Assembly: GCA_029962745.1 (NCBI GenBank)
Contig: CM057151.1
Location: 4,033,262-4,097,261 of the forward strand
Length of the DNA stretch: 64,000 nucleotides
Source of the DNA: Echinometra lucunter
Lineage: Eukaryota > Echinodermata > Echinoidea > Camarodonta > Echinometridae
Reading direction: 5' to 3'
This document shows positions 11,901 through 22,593 of the stretch, piece by piece. Under the pieces are notes generated by a model. That model worked only from the letters and a program-made list of their open reading frames with translations, was not told the origin of the DNA and made no database searches. Each line of letters starts with the position of its first letter. Within the stretch, counting starts at the first letter, position 1. The position numbers and the translations under genes were made by a program.

Positions 11901-13513
11901 ACTACATTTATTTGAATGAAAAGCACATTCAGATTCAAATCAAGATGAAAATTCAAACAGGCTTCATTACTAATATGCAGTGATATTTCTTATTTACACT
12001 GGAGCATGAAGTACACATCATTCTATCCAAAACACTTACAAACAATTCAGGTTTTTAGGCAATTCAAATTTACTACAGAAGGTGGGTTATGATTTTTTTC
12101 AGTATTCTCTAATCTAAAAGATGTAGATAAATATATGGATAAATTCGGATGTATGGAACTTATTGTTTGATTCAAATGCATATCAAGACACCCCCCCCCC
12201 CCCCTTTGAAAATGTCTAATCTCACCTCCATTTGCTCTGGAATCACAAGAATACAAGGCTGCTACAGTAAAAATCAACTGCTTACCATTGAGAGTGCTGA
12301 TAAAATGAGGCAGAAGCCTAGAGTTTTCCTGGCACCTACCCTGTCTCCAAGTGATCCTAAAACAATCTGTTACCAACAAAAAGGAAAAAATATATATAAG
12401 AGTATCCCTTCATGGTACTTACCCACAGAAAATGGAATAATTTCCATACAAATATTTCTCACTTTTCATATAACTTATAATATCTTTTGTTTCTCTATTT
12501 AAGATTCTGCCAGGTTTGAAATAGCCCTACCACAGTTTCAGAATTAGCTTAACCTACATGCCATTATTTATGATAATGGAGGGAACAGGGGAAGAGCTCT
12601 GAGTTTCCTTCTTTTTTTGCATTTAGAGAGAGAGAGAAATGATATCTTGATTTTTCTCCCCCCCCCCCCTCCATTTTTTTTTGGGGGGGGGGGGGGGGAG
12701 GGCAGTGAACCACATCATCAGTGTGAAGCATGCTATGAGTGTGTAATAAAAAGTCTGAAGATGATACCTGCACTGTGGCATATGGAAGAAGCAGTGATGT
12801 ATCTAACCATCCCAGTTGAGACTTGCTCAAAGATATTTCTGAAGCAAGATCTGCCTTTACCTTAAGTTAAAGAGAAAATGTAGAAATCCCAAACATTTTG
12901 CTTTAAGAAAATTGACAAAATGTGAAAGTTCATCATAAGCATGTGTATTTCAATAATATTAATAAGTTTTTTTCATGGGAGATTTTGAATTAATTAATGA
13001 ATCATTCAAATAAAATGACACCCACCAATGTATTTCTACATTATCAAACAATTGCATAAAAATGAAATGCAATTTCTTGCCATAAAGATATCTAAAAGAA
13101 TCATATAAATACAATTTTTTTATTACATTGGTTTTAAAACACTTGCATAATTTGCTTCATGTTGATGACCAATCACTGGATAGAATGATGCTTCACATTA
13201 TGCATATAAGCATTATTTTAAAAAAGATTCATCCACATTTCAGTTATATGCATATATTGTATTTCACTTGAAAATCTTAAAAAATTGTAAGTCATATAAT
13301 GCTAAACCAAATGGAACTTTCTTAAATTGTAACAAACATGACAGATGAAAAAAAGTCAATCATATCTTTTTACTATCAATGTTTCATACAGGGTTCCATA
13401 CAGCTTAACATGCAGTTCTGAACACTTACCACTCCAAGAGGTTTGCGCAAGAGATAGGTTGAAGCATAGGCCACCCAGGTTATGATAAATATCTCTGCTT
13501 GGTAACGAACCAT
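6309..13513 (-). CDS. SLC37-family sugar-phosphate/phosphate exchanger-like MFS transporter
   Basis: This is a multi-pass major-facilitator carrier. SLC37 members exchange glucose-6-phosphate for phosphate across the ER membrane, and that role is inferred here. Coding exons in transcript order (plus-strand coordinates) are 13513-13430, 12860-12768, 12366-12286, 11839-11771, 11190-11071, 10693-10634, 9919-9844, 9502-9433, 8908-8818, 7718-7624, 7204-6969 and 6463-6309. All phases fit and the sum is 1230 nt (409 aa plus TGA). Motifs include TYLLRKPLGVVKADL (RK pair of the first helix), LGWLDTSLLLPYA, the MFS loop GSLGDRVGARKTLGF, RATYSWQMAFFIPSVFV, MFMWLPLYL, AGLYSTIFEIGGVLGS, and AGFVNGIGTIGTIVEGP near the end. 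It is at the short end for SLC37 (about 430-530 aa). The subfamily (A1-3 or A4) is undecided, though the end resembles A1-3. The start is the first in-frame Met before the first helix; 5'UTR exons were not found. Confidence 0.86.
8021..8663. mobile_element. hAT-type non-autonomous element with 8-bp TSD
   Basis: The terminal inverted repeats are CAGGGGCGTAGACAG (left) and CAGTGGCGTAGACAG (right, reverse-complemented). Exact 8-bp target duplications GTGCTTGT lie at 8013-8020 and 8664-8671, diagnostic of hAT integration. Poly-C runs (about 8059-8073 and 8621-8637) sit just inside both ends. Internal AATAAT/ATTATT-rich sequence occupies about 8190-8290. There is no transposase. It is inserted in an SLC37-like intron between the exons ending at 8818 and starting at 7718. 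Confidence 0.88.
8926..8990. repeat. (GA)n microsatellite
   Basis: GAGAGA and GATAGATA tracts lie immediately upstream (in transcript sense) of the SLC37-like exon starting at 8908. On the minus strand they form the CT-rich polypyrimidine tract of its acceptor. Similar GA tracts occur at 9998-10033 and 10090-10145. Confidence 0.85.
10854..10985. mobile_element. Short foldback MITE
   Basis: A sequence of about 132 bp is bounded by GAGTGTGTTCTAGCGCTC and its imperfect inverse GAGCGCTCGAACACACTC. No clear target duplication was found. It lies in an SLC37-like intron. Confidence 0.6.
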
Positions 13514-13643
13514 GATGACTTTACTTTATGACATGGTCATGAAGCAAAATAAGCTTGTATTCCCAGTCTATTGAAACCTTGAGAGCAGAGAAATTCATTC
13601 AAACTGATTACTTCAGTTAGGATGACCAACTTGAAATAAAATG

Positions 13644-13855
13644 AAGAAGAAGAAGAAGAAGGAGGAGGAGGAGGAGGAGGAGGAGGAGGAGGAGGAGGAG
13701 GAGGAGGAGGAGGAGGAGGAGGAGGAGGAGGAGGAGGAGGAGGAGGAGGAGGAGGAGGAGGAGGAGGAGGAGGAGGAGGAGGAGGAGGAGGAGGAGGAGG
13801 AGGAGGAGGAGGAGGAGGAGGAGGAGGAGGAGGAGGAGGAGGAGGAGGAGAAGAG
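13644..13855. repeat. Long (GGA)n / (AAG)n purine microsatellite
   Basis: About 200 bp of almost perfect GAA then GGA triplets occur, with purine on the plus strand. It lies about 130 bp upstream of the SLC37-like start codon, on the template side of its transcription. ORFs of poly-Glu or poly-Ser here are artefacts of the repeat. Mirror-symmetric purine tracts can form triplex DNA. Confidence 0.95.
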
Positions 13856-13929
13856 GAACTTGAAGTTGAGGAAGAAGCGAGACGAAAGTATTGCTAACAA
13901 AAAAGCGAGTTACTGGGACTGAGTTGCAT

Positions 13930-16670
13930 AACGACTAAATTTGTAACAGTTGATATATATCATTCTGTTTAATACATGACTTTAAAAAGCGCGAAAAGGT
14001 CACTAAGGAATGTCTTCTAGCTATGTACTCCTTTCAAATCTCATAGTTACCTTCTATCCTAGTCAAATGTTGCCTAAGTTCATACGTTGCCGACGACAAT
14101 TAATGAAAATTTGCAATTAAGGTGTCCACAAGATACAACTTCGAAGGAAAAAAATATTGAACAAAGAATGATCTCATATCTAGACCTCATAACACTTCTG
14201 TAATGATAAACAGAACATAAAATACGTTTTTTTTATATAATAAGTAATTCATTTAAAATTCATTTTAAAAAAAAGTGAATCCTCCGAATGGAGGAATTCA
14301 AAGTTCTACTTGACTATGTTTTAATGTTATTATTACTATTATTATTTTATTCGGCAGAATCAACAAACCAAAGAACAAATACAACAATAATAGAATATAG
14401 GGAGAGTCACATGTAAATAAAAGTCCCATAAAACTAAGGAGATCATGAAAGAATCCACCCTTCTTTTTTTTACGTGATAATAGGAACTTTCGGATTTTAA
14501 GTCCTAAAATAGAAGGAAAAGGGGGAACAGTACAGGCAGGTATATGGATATTAGCTGCCTCAATTAATGTTTGAATGTCGTCAGATACTTTTATGAAAGG
14601 AGGAAATTTAACCTTCTGGGTGCCTCTTCCCGTTTTGATCCGTGGATGATTTGAATTGCAGATTTTTAGGACTTTATAGAGAGAGACAGAGAGTGACTGG
14701 CTTCCTTGATATGATTCCTGACTTGTTTATCTTTAAAAAGAAAAGAAAGAAACAGATACTGTTGTGAAGTCCAGTCGATTAATTTTCGAATTATATTTAA
14801 ACACCTTCCCGTATCTGAATATTGAATGAGCGAGCCGAACACAGTGAGTGATCGCTTGTCTACGGGAGTAATGAACACATTTCTTTAAAGTTATAATGAA
14901 GGTGAATGAAAAGGGATCTCTGTTTTACATTACATGGGCTGGTACGGGGGTTGGTATAACGAATTTACATTCAGACATTGCAATTTCAACAGATTTTGAA
15001 TTAGAAATATTAACACATACAACTCGCTCGCATTTTGCCAGTTAAATTACTGTTATTAAGTTAAGAAAGGAAATAGGCTTGCTTCTCTCTATCCAATGTT
15101 AATACTTTTTCTTTCTTTATTTTTCTTTGTTTTTAGGGGATTAAAGGGATGATAATACAGGCCAACCCCCCCCCCCCCCAAAAAAAAAAATAAAATATTG
15201 GAGGCGGGGATACGATAGACAATATGCTAAAAATCACCTCCTTTTCGAGTTTGAGCCTCTTTCTCGAAATTTTGTTTCCCCCTAAACGCATTAACCTTAT
15301 CAAACAGACAATACGAGGTTACACAAAGTCACGGCGGCGGAGCGTCTTTCAAAGTACAAGGGGGGGGGACGGGAAAGGGGGCACTTACAAAAGCTGAAAA
15401 TAAAAAGGAAAATGTACCCGAACATTCTATTTAAACACTTTTAAGAGGCATTTTGATATACCATTTCATCTTTAAATGATAACAACTATTTCGCAATTAT
15501 ATGCTGCTCTGTCTTACTCATTTGCCAGCTAGAAAAAATATGTATTTTTGGTGAAGGCTATGGTATTTGCAAGTATATTTAGAGTGGCCTAATGACAAAA
15601 GCAACCGCAAATTCATTTTATGGGTGTTCCACATTTATCATTGTTATTTTCTTCAATTTACTCCTTATAAGTGGTAGTGACCAAGCTATAATGTTTTCAA
15701 TGCATTAGCGAGGTCTCATAGCGGCCGATCATGTTTTATTGAAGAAAGTATTCAAATTGAACGGGGTTTCAAGCACGATATACCATCAGGAAAAGGAGAA
15801 CAGATAAGGCTTCACGGTGCAACACACTTGAAGTGCCTTGCGTGAGTAAGTAAGTGCGAGCTATAGCGAACGAGCTTTGGAGAGAAAAAGTAGAAAAAAA
15901 TTTCCTCATTGCTTCAATTTAGGGGCACCGTTCCTTCTAATTAAAGTTATGGGAGGCGCTGTTCCCTTCCTGTACCCTGCTCCACTCCCTCACAGATGGA
16001 AAAAATTAAAAAAAAAAAAAAGAAGAAGAAGAAGAAGAAAAAGAAAAAGAAAAAAAAAAAGAAAAAAAGGTAAAGGGGCACTTATCGGAATTAAATGAGG
16101 GCATTTATCAGATTTCAAATTGGGAACTTATCAGAGGTGAAAATGGGCACTCTGCAGAAGAGGGATTGTACTTTATATAAGAAACAAAAAGAGATATTCA
16201 AAGGGGATCACATTTTAAAAGAGACATTGATTTGGCTGAAGGCGCACTTCTCAGAAGGGAACAGAGCGTTATTAAAAAGGGCGCATTTCTAGGTTTTAAG
16301 AAGGGTAGCTTATCTGAAACGATAAGGGGCACTTGTTAGAAGGCAAAAGGGCAAAGCAAATGGGCTTTTCTAAAATAAAAGGGGCATGCATAAACAGGTC
16401 ACAATGGGGATTTTTCTTCGGGGTGAAAAGGGGGCTTTTGGATGCATCGAAAAGTGTGGGTGCGCTCCCCCCCCCCCTTTTCCTTTGACGCCGCCCCGAT
16501 TAAGGAAGGGATAAAGAAATACCCCAAACGCGCGTGTTAACAAACTTAAAAATAAAAAAAAAAACTTATCACATCGGCCCTTTTAGGAAAAGAAGGATTT
16601 CTCCTATAGATTAATACTGTTTGAACTTGTATAGTTTTACATACAATGAGAAACGGAGGTTTTAAATCCC
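13930..16670. other. Intergenic, no supported gene
   Basis: This interval lies upstream of the SLC37-like gene. It contains ATT-rich and poly-C/poly-A tracts (about 15168-15192), a degenerate purine-rich stretch at about 16010-16450 with recurring GGGCACTT-like words, and C/T-rich clusters near 16467-16485. I see no exon with recognisable protein similarity. Confidence 0.5.
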
Positions 16671-16686
16671 CCCCCCCCCCCCCTCC

Positions 16687-16815
16687 CCATCACTGCTTGT
16701 CCAACAATTCCTTGAATTTTTTCACTGATTTAACTTCCACAACATCGGTTGGCAACCTATTCCAGTCCGATATTACCCTTTGACTGAAAAAATTACTTCT
16801 AAGCCAGCCTAACCT
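16687..16815 (-). pseudogene. Non-LTR retrotransposon ORF2 C-terminal remnant
   Basis: The minus-strand translation contains NFFSQRVISDWNRLPTDVVE followed by VKSVKKFKELLDKQ and a stop. This is the conserved tail motif (FF-R-V-DWN-LP-V...SFK-L) of CR1/L2-type reverse transcriptase ORFs. Only about 40 codons survive. The upstream sequence is a GTTT/AAAC repeat and unrelated. Confidence 0.7.
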
Positions 16816-16945
16816 TTTCCTGTTTTTTTTTTTTGTTTGTTTGTTTGTTTGTTTGCCTTTTTTGCCTTGACATCTTAACTCTTCACACACACTTGTGTAC
16901 AGCAAATATATTGCTGTAGACAAGCCCCCAACATCCGGCATCCTC

Positions 16946-16998
16946 CTCCTGATCCCCCCCCCCCCCCCCCCCCCTCCTCCTCCTCGTCCTCCTCGTGA
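16946..16998. repeat. Poly-C run with CCT/CGT triplets
   Basis: A run of about 21 C is followed by CCTCCT and CCTCGT triplets. It is one of many homopolymer C/G tracts in this genome. Confidence 0.9.
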
Positions 16999-18024
16999 TC
17001 CTCCCTCAGCTTTTCATACCATACAATTTTGTCTATGGTTTCCCCATAGAGTTATATACGCACTGTGGGTTTCGACCCCTTGTGAACCGAAACCATATGT
17101 TGGCTGAATATTCAAAACACGAATTCATCGATGACTGCAATTCTGCTATGTTATGCTATGTAGCTATTGCGCGCAGAACCAGAGTGGATTCATACCAGAG
17201 TGGATTCGAACTGCTGCATTGTGTGGACAGTTTCTGCCAGTTCTCTGGCCATAGAGTTACGTATTGTATAGAGCAGCTATGTGCGCTACACTACAGTACA
17301 TAAATCGAATCGCAAATAGGGGGCTTGGCTGATATTCGCAATAACATCAAATTTGGAATCACGCAGATGTTAGAGTAGGTAAGTTGAATTCGTGAATCAG
17401 TTATTCTGATTATGATGGTGATGTCTGAATGAGAATTATCCTGCTCTAGGTGTTAAATATATTTTGTTACTTGTTCAGATATATGTGAAACTGAAAATAA
17501 ACCACAACAAAAACACTCAGTCACAGACATGATACTCATGATACTACAGAACAGTATCATCAGTCAGTGATGATGAATGAACATGATGAATGTGCAGGGG
17601 ACAATCATGAGCTATGAGCCTATGATCCGGATCTCGTTCACGTTGACCTGTTGACAGCAATTGTAGCCTTAGTTTAAAGCTGGTCTCGACCTTTTGCAAC
17701 CTAAATTATGACATTACAAGAATCTAGGCCTAGGCCTAGTTGGACATAGACCATGTAAACTCTACTACTACATGTATGATGGGGGGACCATAGTTCGCGC
17801 ACATTTTAATTTTTTAATGAAGGCCATTTTTTATCCATAATTTCTCAATTTTTACCAAAAATTATTCCGATTTAAATGACACCAAAGGCAAAACAAAGTT
17901 TTAGATTTCAAATGGGCGCAAGAAGAACATGTTATTTACGAAGAATTCCCGAGATATCGCGATCGCAAAATTCGATGACGTATCGCACCGCTCTGGATCT
18001 GGAAAAGTGTTACAAAAATACCGA

Positions 18025-18417
18025 GACCTAACTTCGCGCACGCCAGTTTTCAAGTGATTAATACAAAATAGAGATCCATAAAAGGTAGGATAATTGCATT
18101 ACTAGGAAGGCAAAATGCCACTGAATAATTTGATACCACATTTTACTTACAATTTTGATGACATCGTCTCTCGAAAAGAGGAATTTTAGACCCTTGTCGA
18201 GAAGTCCAGTTTTTGTCAGAACGAACGTAAAACGCTACCAAATTTGCCGATTTTTCATTCATAATTTCAAAATTCCTTCTCTAATTTCAAAAGGAAAGTG
18301 ACTTCCTGGGAAATTTTAGAGTGCTCTTTCCGTTGGTGCTACCAGTTTTTCACAATCTTTTCTAGTTTTTGAGATATGGCCCTGTGCGCGAAGTTTGGAC
18401 CTGCGCGAAGTTAGGTC
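18025..18417. mobile_element. Candidate DNA element with exact 16-bp TIRs
   Basis: GACCTAACTTCGCGCA at 18025-18040 is repeated in exact inverse orientation at 18402-18417. A related word, GTTCGCGCACATTT, occurs at about 17791, so the element may extend or be nested. No target duplication or ORF was recognised. Confidence 0.5.
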
Positions 18418-19859
18418 ACTCTGCCATACTACTCAGGGAGCCATTGGTATGGTGAGCTGTGCAAATTTATGTGAAATGCTGCCCTCTATAGTTGGAGATA
18501 GAAATCACTAAAATAATCAACAAATTCTTGGAAAATGTTTACTTTTTACACCCAGTATGATAACATATCCTATTTTCATTCCATTCCTTCAATTGGATCT
18601 AAATTATCTTCATCACATGAATTATGAGAAATCTTTTTCTGATCACTGCTCTTGTTCCTCTGTCCCAAAAATGTGACAGAGAACACTACTTTCCTATTGT
18701 CAGCAATTTCCACTGTACAGGCCTAATTCAGTGCAAGGTTATCTGATGATAACCTGGCATTCGTGCAAGTGCTACTAGACCGAAGTGTTCAGTCTCTAGA
18801 TATCTAGTCTAACAGTCGTCGTTAGCCTCGTAATTTTGGTAGGGTCGGCACTCCTCCTTTCTAGAGACAGAAGCGCCCCGTTGCGTTGTGTGTGCAATCT
18901 CATTGTGATGGGCAAGACCATGAAAAACTACCTCAAATCAGCGATTTTCCCCCTTTATTCATGAATATAAAAATATCATTATACACTACAGAGTAGACCT
19001 ATACAATGTAGCTTACCGATTTTATTATTAATTCGTTTTAACTCTCAATTTTCAGGTAAATCCAGGGTCCTAACGTTAGGTCCTCTCTGTTGAAAATCTG
19101 GCAGCAGCCAGCCTCTATCTCTGTTCGCGCTCGCCTCTGCGCTTTTCGCAGGGCCAGGAGATCAGCGAATTCGCTACTCCTCGCATTTCAACCGGTCGTA
19201 TTCAAACGATCGACCACGTACATACGTTTGAGCATATACGTACGAACGATGTTTTTGTTGTTGTTGTTTCGTATTGGTAGCTAGTTAATACGGTTAAAAT
19301 GTGAGTCGCAAATTCGCTGATCTCCCTGCAATATTATAAAGCACAAATTATCTGTGGTATTTGATGCATATCTTTTGTGAAATCCAAAGGTGGAAGAGGA
19401 GGTTTTATATTTCTTAAATGTCCGGACACCCAACCCCCATCCTACATGAAAAAATTACCCTTTCAAAAGATTGCAAATATTTCTATTAATTCAAAGTGTT
19501 GCATGAAAATCACTTGGAATTAGAAGTAACCTTCACTCCTGACCTTTCCGTTTTCATTTCTCATTTGTTTGCTACTGCTTTATGCTAAAATAAGAATGGA
19601 TCCTTTCCAAAATCTTCAGTTTTCTAAAAAAATATCCTATAGTAGCATAGTTACTGATATATGTATTTTAAATACTATATTTATCCTCTAAACTTTGATA
19701 TATTTTCATGACCATATCCATTATTCTAAGTGGAGTAATGGTCGATTAAAAATGTAAAGTCTCTTGGGCACATATACATGCCATCGGCACTGTAAGAGTT
19801 AAAGAAAATAACTTCCCACCAAAATAAAGCTGGACATGCTGGAAGATGTTTTTATTCTG

Positions 19860-20250
19860 TTCACATAGACTGGAAGCTCCTGGAGAGTAAAAAAAACCTA
19901 AAAACGCTAACGCTACTTACCCTCCACGGAGCCAGGCATTTTCCCTTGTCTCGCTCACATAGTAGCCATTTTGCCACTTCAAAACAACCCCTGGAAAATC
20001 ACTTTCCCATGGGCCAATGACACCACCAGCCTTGTATCTATCAGCTGTGGCAACGAACCCGACCAACACTTGGGACTGAAAATTTGATATCGGAAAACGA
20101 AAATTTAGACAAAAATTTATCATAGGGAAGCTGGTAAAAACTCACCGCTGTTTACGTTTTCTTGCCGTCCATTGTAATGCAGATTGAAAATGGGCGACTA
20201 TCTTGGCCTTGCGCATCAGTGCACAACTAGGTGCAAGCAATCTTGAAATG
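19860..20250 (-). repeat. Dispersed repeat family R1 (copy 1, reverse) with exon-like ORF
   Basis: On the minus strand this matches the sequence at 53700-54060 over about 350 bp, sharing GCATTGATGCGCA-like words, AAACGTAAACA, GGTGGTGTCATTGGCCCATG and AGCGTTAGC. An ORF here (about 20082-19918) is flanked by TTTTCAG and GTAAGTAG, as an exon would be. It encodes VGFVATADRYKAGG and IGPWESDFPGVVLKWQNGYY, which I do not recognise. In the other copy this frame is broken by a stop. It could be a transduplicated host exon or a transposon gene fragment. Confidence 0.6.
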
Positions 20251-20654
20251 ATTCAGTGGTTCTCACACGAGCGCGTGTTGTTGTTGTTGTTGAATCGTGT
20301 TGAATGGCAATCAGTCAGTCTTGACTATTATCACCAACAAGCTTTATTTTTTTATATCATTTCTTTTAAATAGTTTTGGTATTGTAAGGAAAAGTTCTAT
20401 TGGCATCTCTTATTTTTTTTTGGCTTTATTGATATTATATTTTTAAATAAAAGATATGAGTTCTGCTTCGGAATGTTGGAATAGGAAAAGAAAGATGCCA
20501 AAAAATAAACACATTCCATCAGATGTGAAATCTACAAATTTTTGGCCATAAGCCTTCTTCAGGTAATGATGAAAATTTATTAAGTATCAAACATAAAGAG
20601 CGCAGAGCACAGAAACGCAAAAAGCTCCATGGATACCAAACCAACCAAGGAGGA

Positions 20655-20659
20655 AAAGG

Positions 20660-20693
<34 letters not shown>

Positions 20694-20706
20694 AAGGGAG
20701 AGAGGG
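20655..20706. repeat. (GA)n microsatellite
   Basis: GAGAGA and AAAGAGAG purine repeats occur in the interval between the SLC37-like gene and USP8. No gene is seen around them. Confidence 0.85.
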
Positions 20707-21143
20707 GAAGCATAAGGGAGAAGTAAAGAAACAAAGAAACGCAAAGCGCCAGATTTAATAACCAACTACAAACTAAGAAAAAGGAAATTAAAAGAAAAAA
20801 AACATTGCGAAAGTTCTCTATTCTCTGCCAAAATGCTTCGTTTGAAGAACGAAATAGACGATTGCATTTTGTATTTTGGAATCAGGCGACCTTGCATAGT
20901 ACATGTACATGTTTTTTTTTATTACAATTGAAAATACGAAGTGAAAGTATAACTGCAAACTGAACATGTCTCTTCATTTAAATACTCACTTTACAAAAAT
21001 AGAAAGTGATTCAAAAAGTTTTTGAATCACTTTCTATTTTTTGTTTTAAAGTTTGTGCAACTTGAGTACGCAATTGGTTGTATTATGAGTGAGCGCGGCA
21101 GCCGCCAAGACTGTACTGTTCCTCGTAAAGGAATCCCCCTACC

Positions 21144-22026
21144 CAGGGGCATCACTGGAGGGGTGTCGGGTGTGACCCCCCCCCCCTTCAAAATCCTTGT
21201 CGGCAAAAAAAAGGAAAAAGGAGAGAGAAAGAGAAAGGAGAGGGAAGGAGGAAAAAAAGAAAAAAAAAGAGGAGTAAAGTGCCCAAATAGGGTCATATTC
21301 GGCTTATTTACCTGTGTATTTTGACGACGAAATAACACTCTTACCACGAAAGGGAGTGTATATTTTTTCCTCCCTCGCTGCGCTCGCTCATATCATATTT
21401 AGACACAGGATTTTTTTTAGGAAAGCAAACACATTCGGCTTTTGATGAAGAACTTTCACTTCTATCATGCAAAGGAGTACATATGGATTTTTCCTCACTC
21501 GTACAATATTCAGATACAAGATGGATTTGGGAAAGCAAACGAATTTGGCAAGTGAGGTGACTAAATGTACCAGTATAAGTTAGATATCTCATTAATACCA
21601 TCGTGTATTTGGATAAAGAATTATCACTTCTTACAAATAGATTTTTTTCCTTGCTCCCCTTCGCTCGCTCGTATAATATAAAGATTTAGGATGGTCTTTG
21701 ACAGCGAATGAATCAGGCCAGAGAGGTGACCAAATATATAATTTAGATATCTTTAAGCCCATCATGTAGATTGATGAAGAACTGTCACTCGTATGAAAGA
21801 GAGTGTATGTTTTTCCTCGCTCGCTGCGCTCGCTCGTATCATATTTAGATACAGGATGTTTTCAGAAAACAGACACATTCAGCAAGTGAGGTGAACAAAT
21901 ATATAATTTAAAATGAAAATGTTATACATGTAGAGGCACACAATTGAACATGCCTTATTGGCATTGTTTGTCGGCAATCTGGCCTTTACACCCCTCCCCA
22001 TTAAAAAAAGTCTAGCGACGCCCCAG
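21144..22026. mobile_element. hAT-type non-autonomous element with 8-bp TSD and internal repeats
   Basis: The ends are CAGGGGCATCACTGGA and, inverted, CTGGGGCGTCGCTAGA. Exact 8-bp duplications CCCCTACC lie at 21136-21143 and 22027-22034. A poly-C run is just inside the left end (about 21176-21186). The interior has about four degenerate tandem units of roughly 125-165 bp carrying CTCGCTGCGCTCGCTC and ATATTTAGATACAGGAT. No transposase ORF is present. Confidence 0.85.
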
Positions 22027-22229
22027 CCCCTACCGTAAAGACATTTTAGCCAACCGTAGAAGTAGGGGATACCTACAGAGGCCGCGGAACCGGAGGGGGG
22101 AGGGGGCTGCAGCCCCCTTCCCCACTTCTTTGAGTAGACACATGGGCCTCTGTACCAAAAGTGATTTATTTTGTTTTTACATGTACATGCAGCCCCCCAC
22201 TTTCAAAAAAACGGCTTCTGATGATAACT

Positions 22230-22340
22230 TAAATTGTGACTTGACTTGACTTGACTTGGCCTATGGCCAAAATACTTGTGACTTGACTTTGACTTGCAAC
22301 AAATTACTTGAGACTTGACTTGGACTTGCAAAAAATGAAT
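22230..22340. repeat. Degenerate TTGACTTGACTTG repeat
   Basis: Runs of GACTTGACTT-like pentanucleotide words lie about 250 bp upstream of the USP8 start codon. This may be promoter-proximal low-complexity DNA. Confidence 0.7.
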
Positions 22341-22593
22341 TGCATACATCTCTGTCATTTATTTATTTATTTATTTCAATACTTAGTTCATGTTTGATAC
22401 TTACAGAGTTGTAAATTGTTTAAATTAAAAGTTGTATTGATAACTAAACCTGCCATCTGCATCTTTGTGTATTTACATTACAGATACTGCGTAATACTTC
22501 TTAGGCCTTGAAAATGTAGTTTGCCTGTGGGATAAGATTCTATGATCAGATCATCCAAACTGCTTTGATATCACTCTTCTATGAGATTTCACC

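Noticed and set aside
13613..13922. Long poly-Ser and poly-Glu open frames on the two strands
   Set aside because: They are translations of the (GGA)n microsatellite, with no flanking conserved sequence or splice context.
15331..16498. Possible fourth hAT element with GGCGGCG-type ends
   Set aside because: The ends are only loosely similar and no 8-bp duplication flanks them.
19090..19284. Arg-rich 64-codon ORF on the plus strand
   Set aside because: It has no family resemblance, no splice context, and sits in CpG-containing unique sequence without other gene signals.
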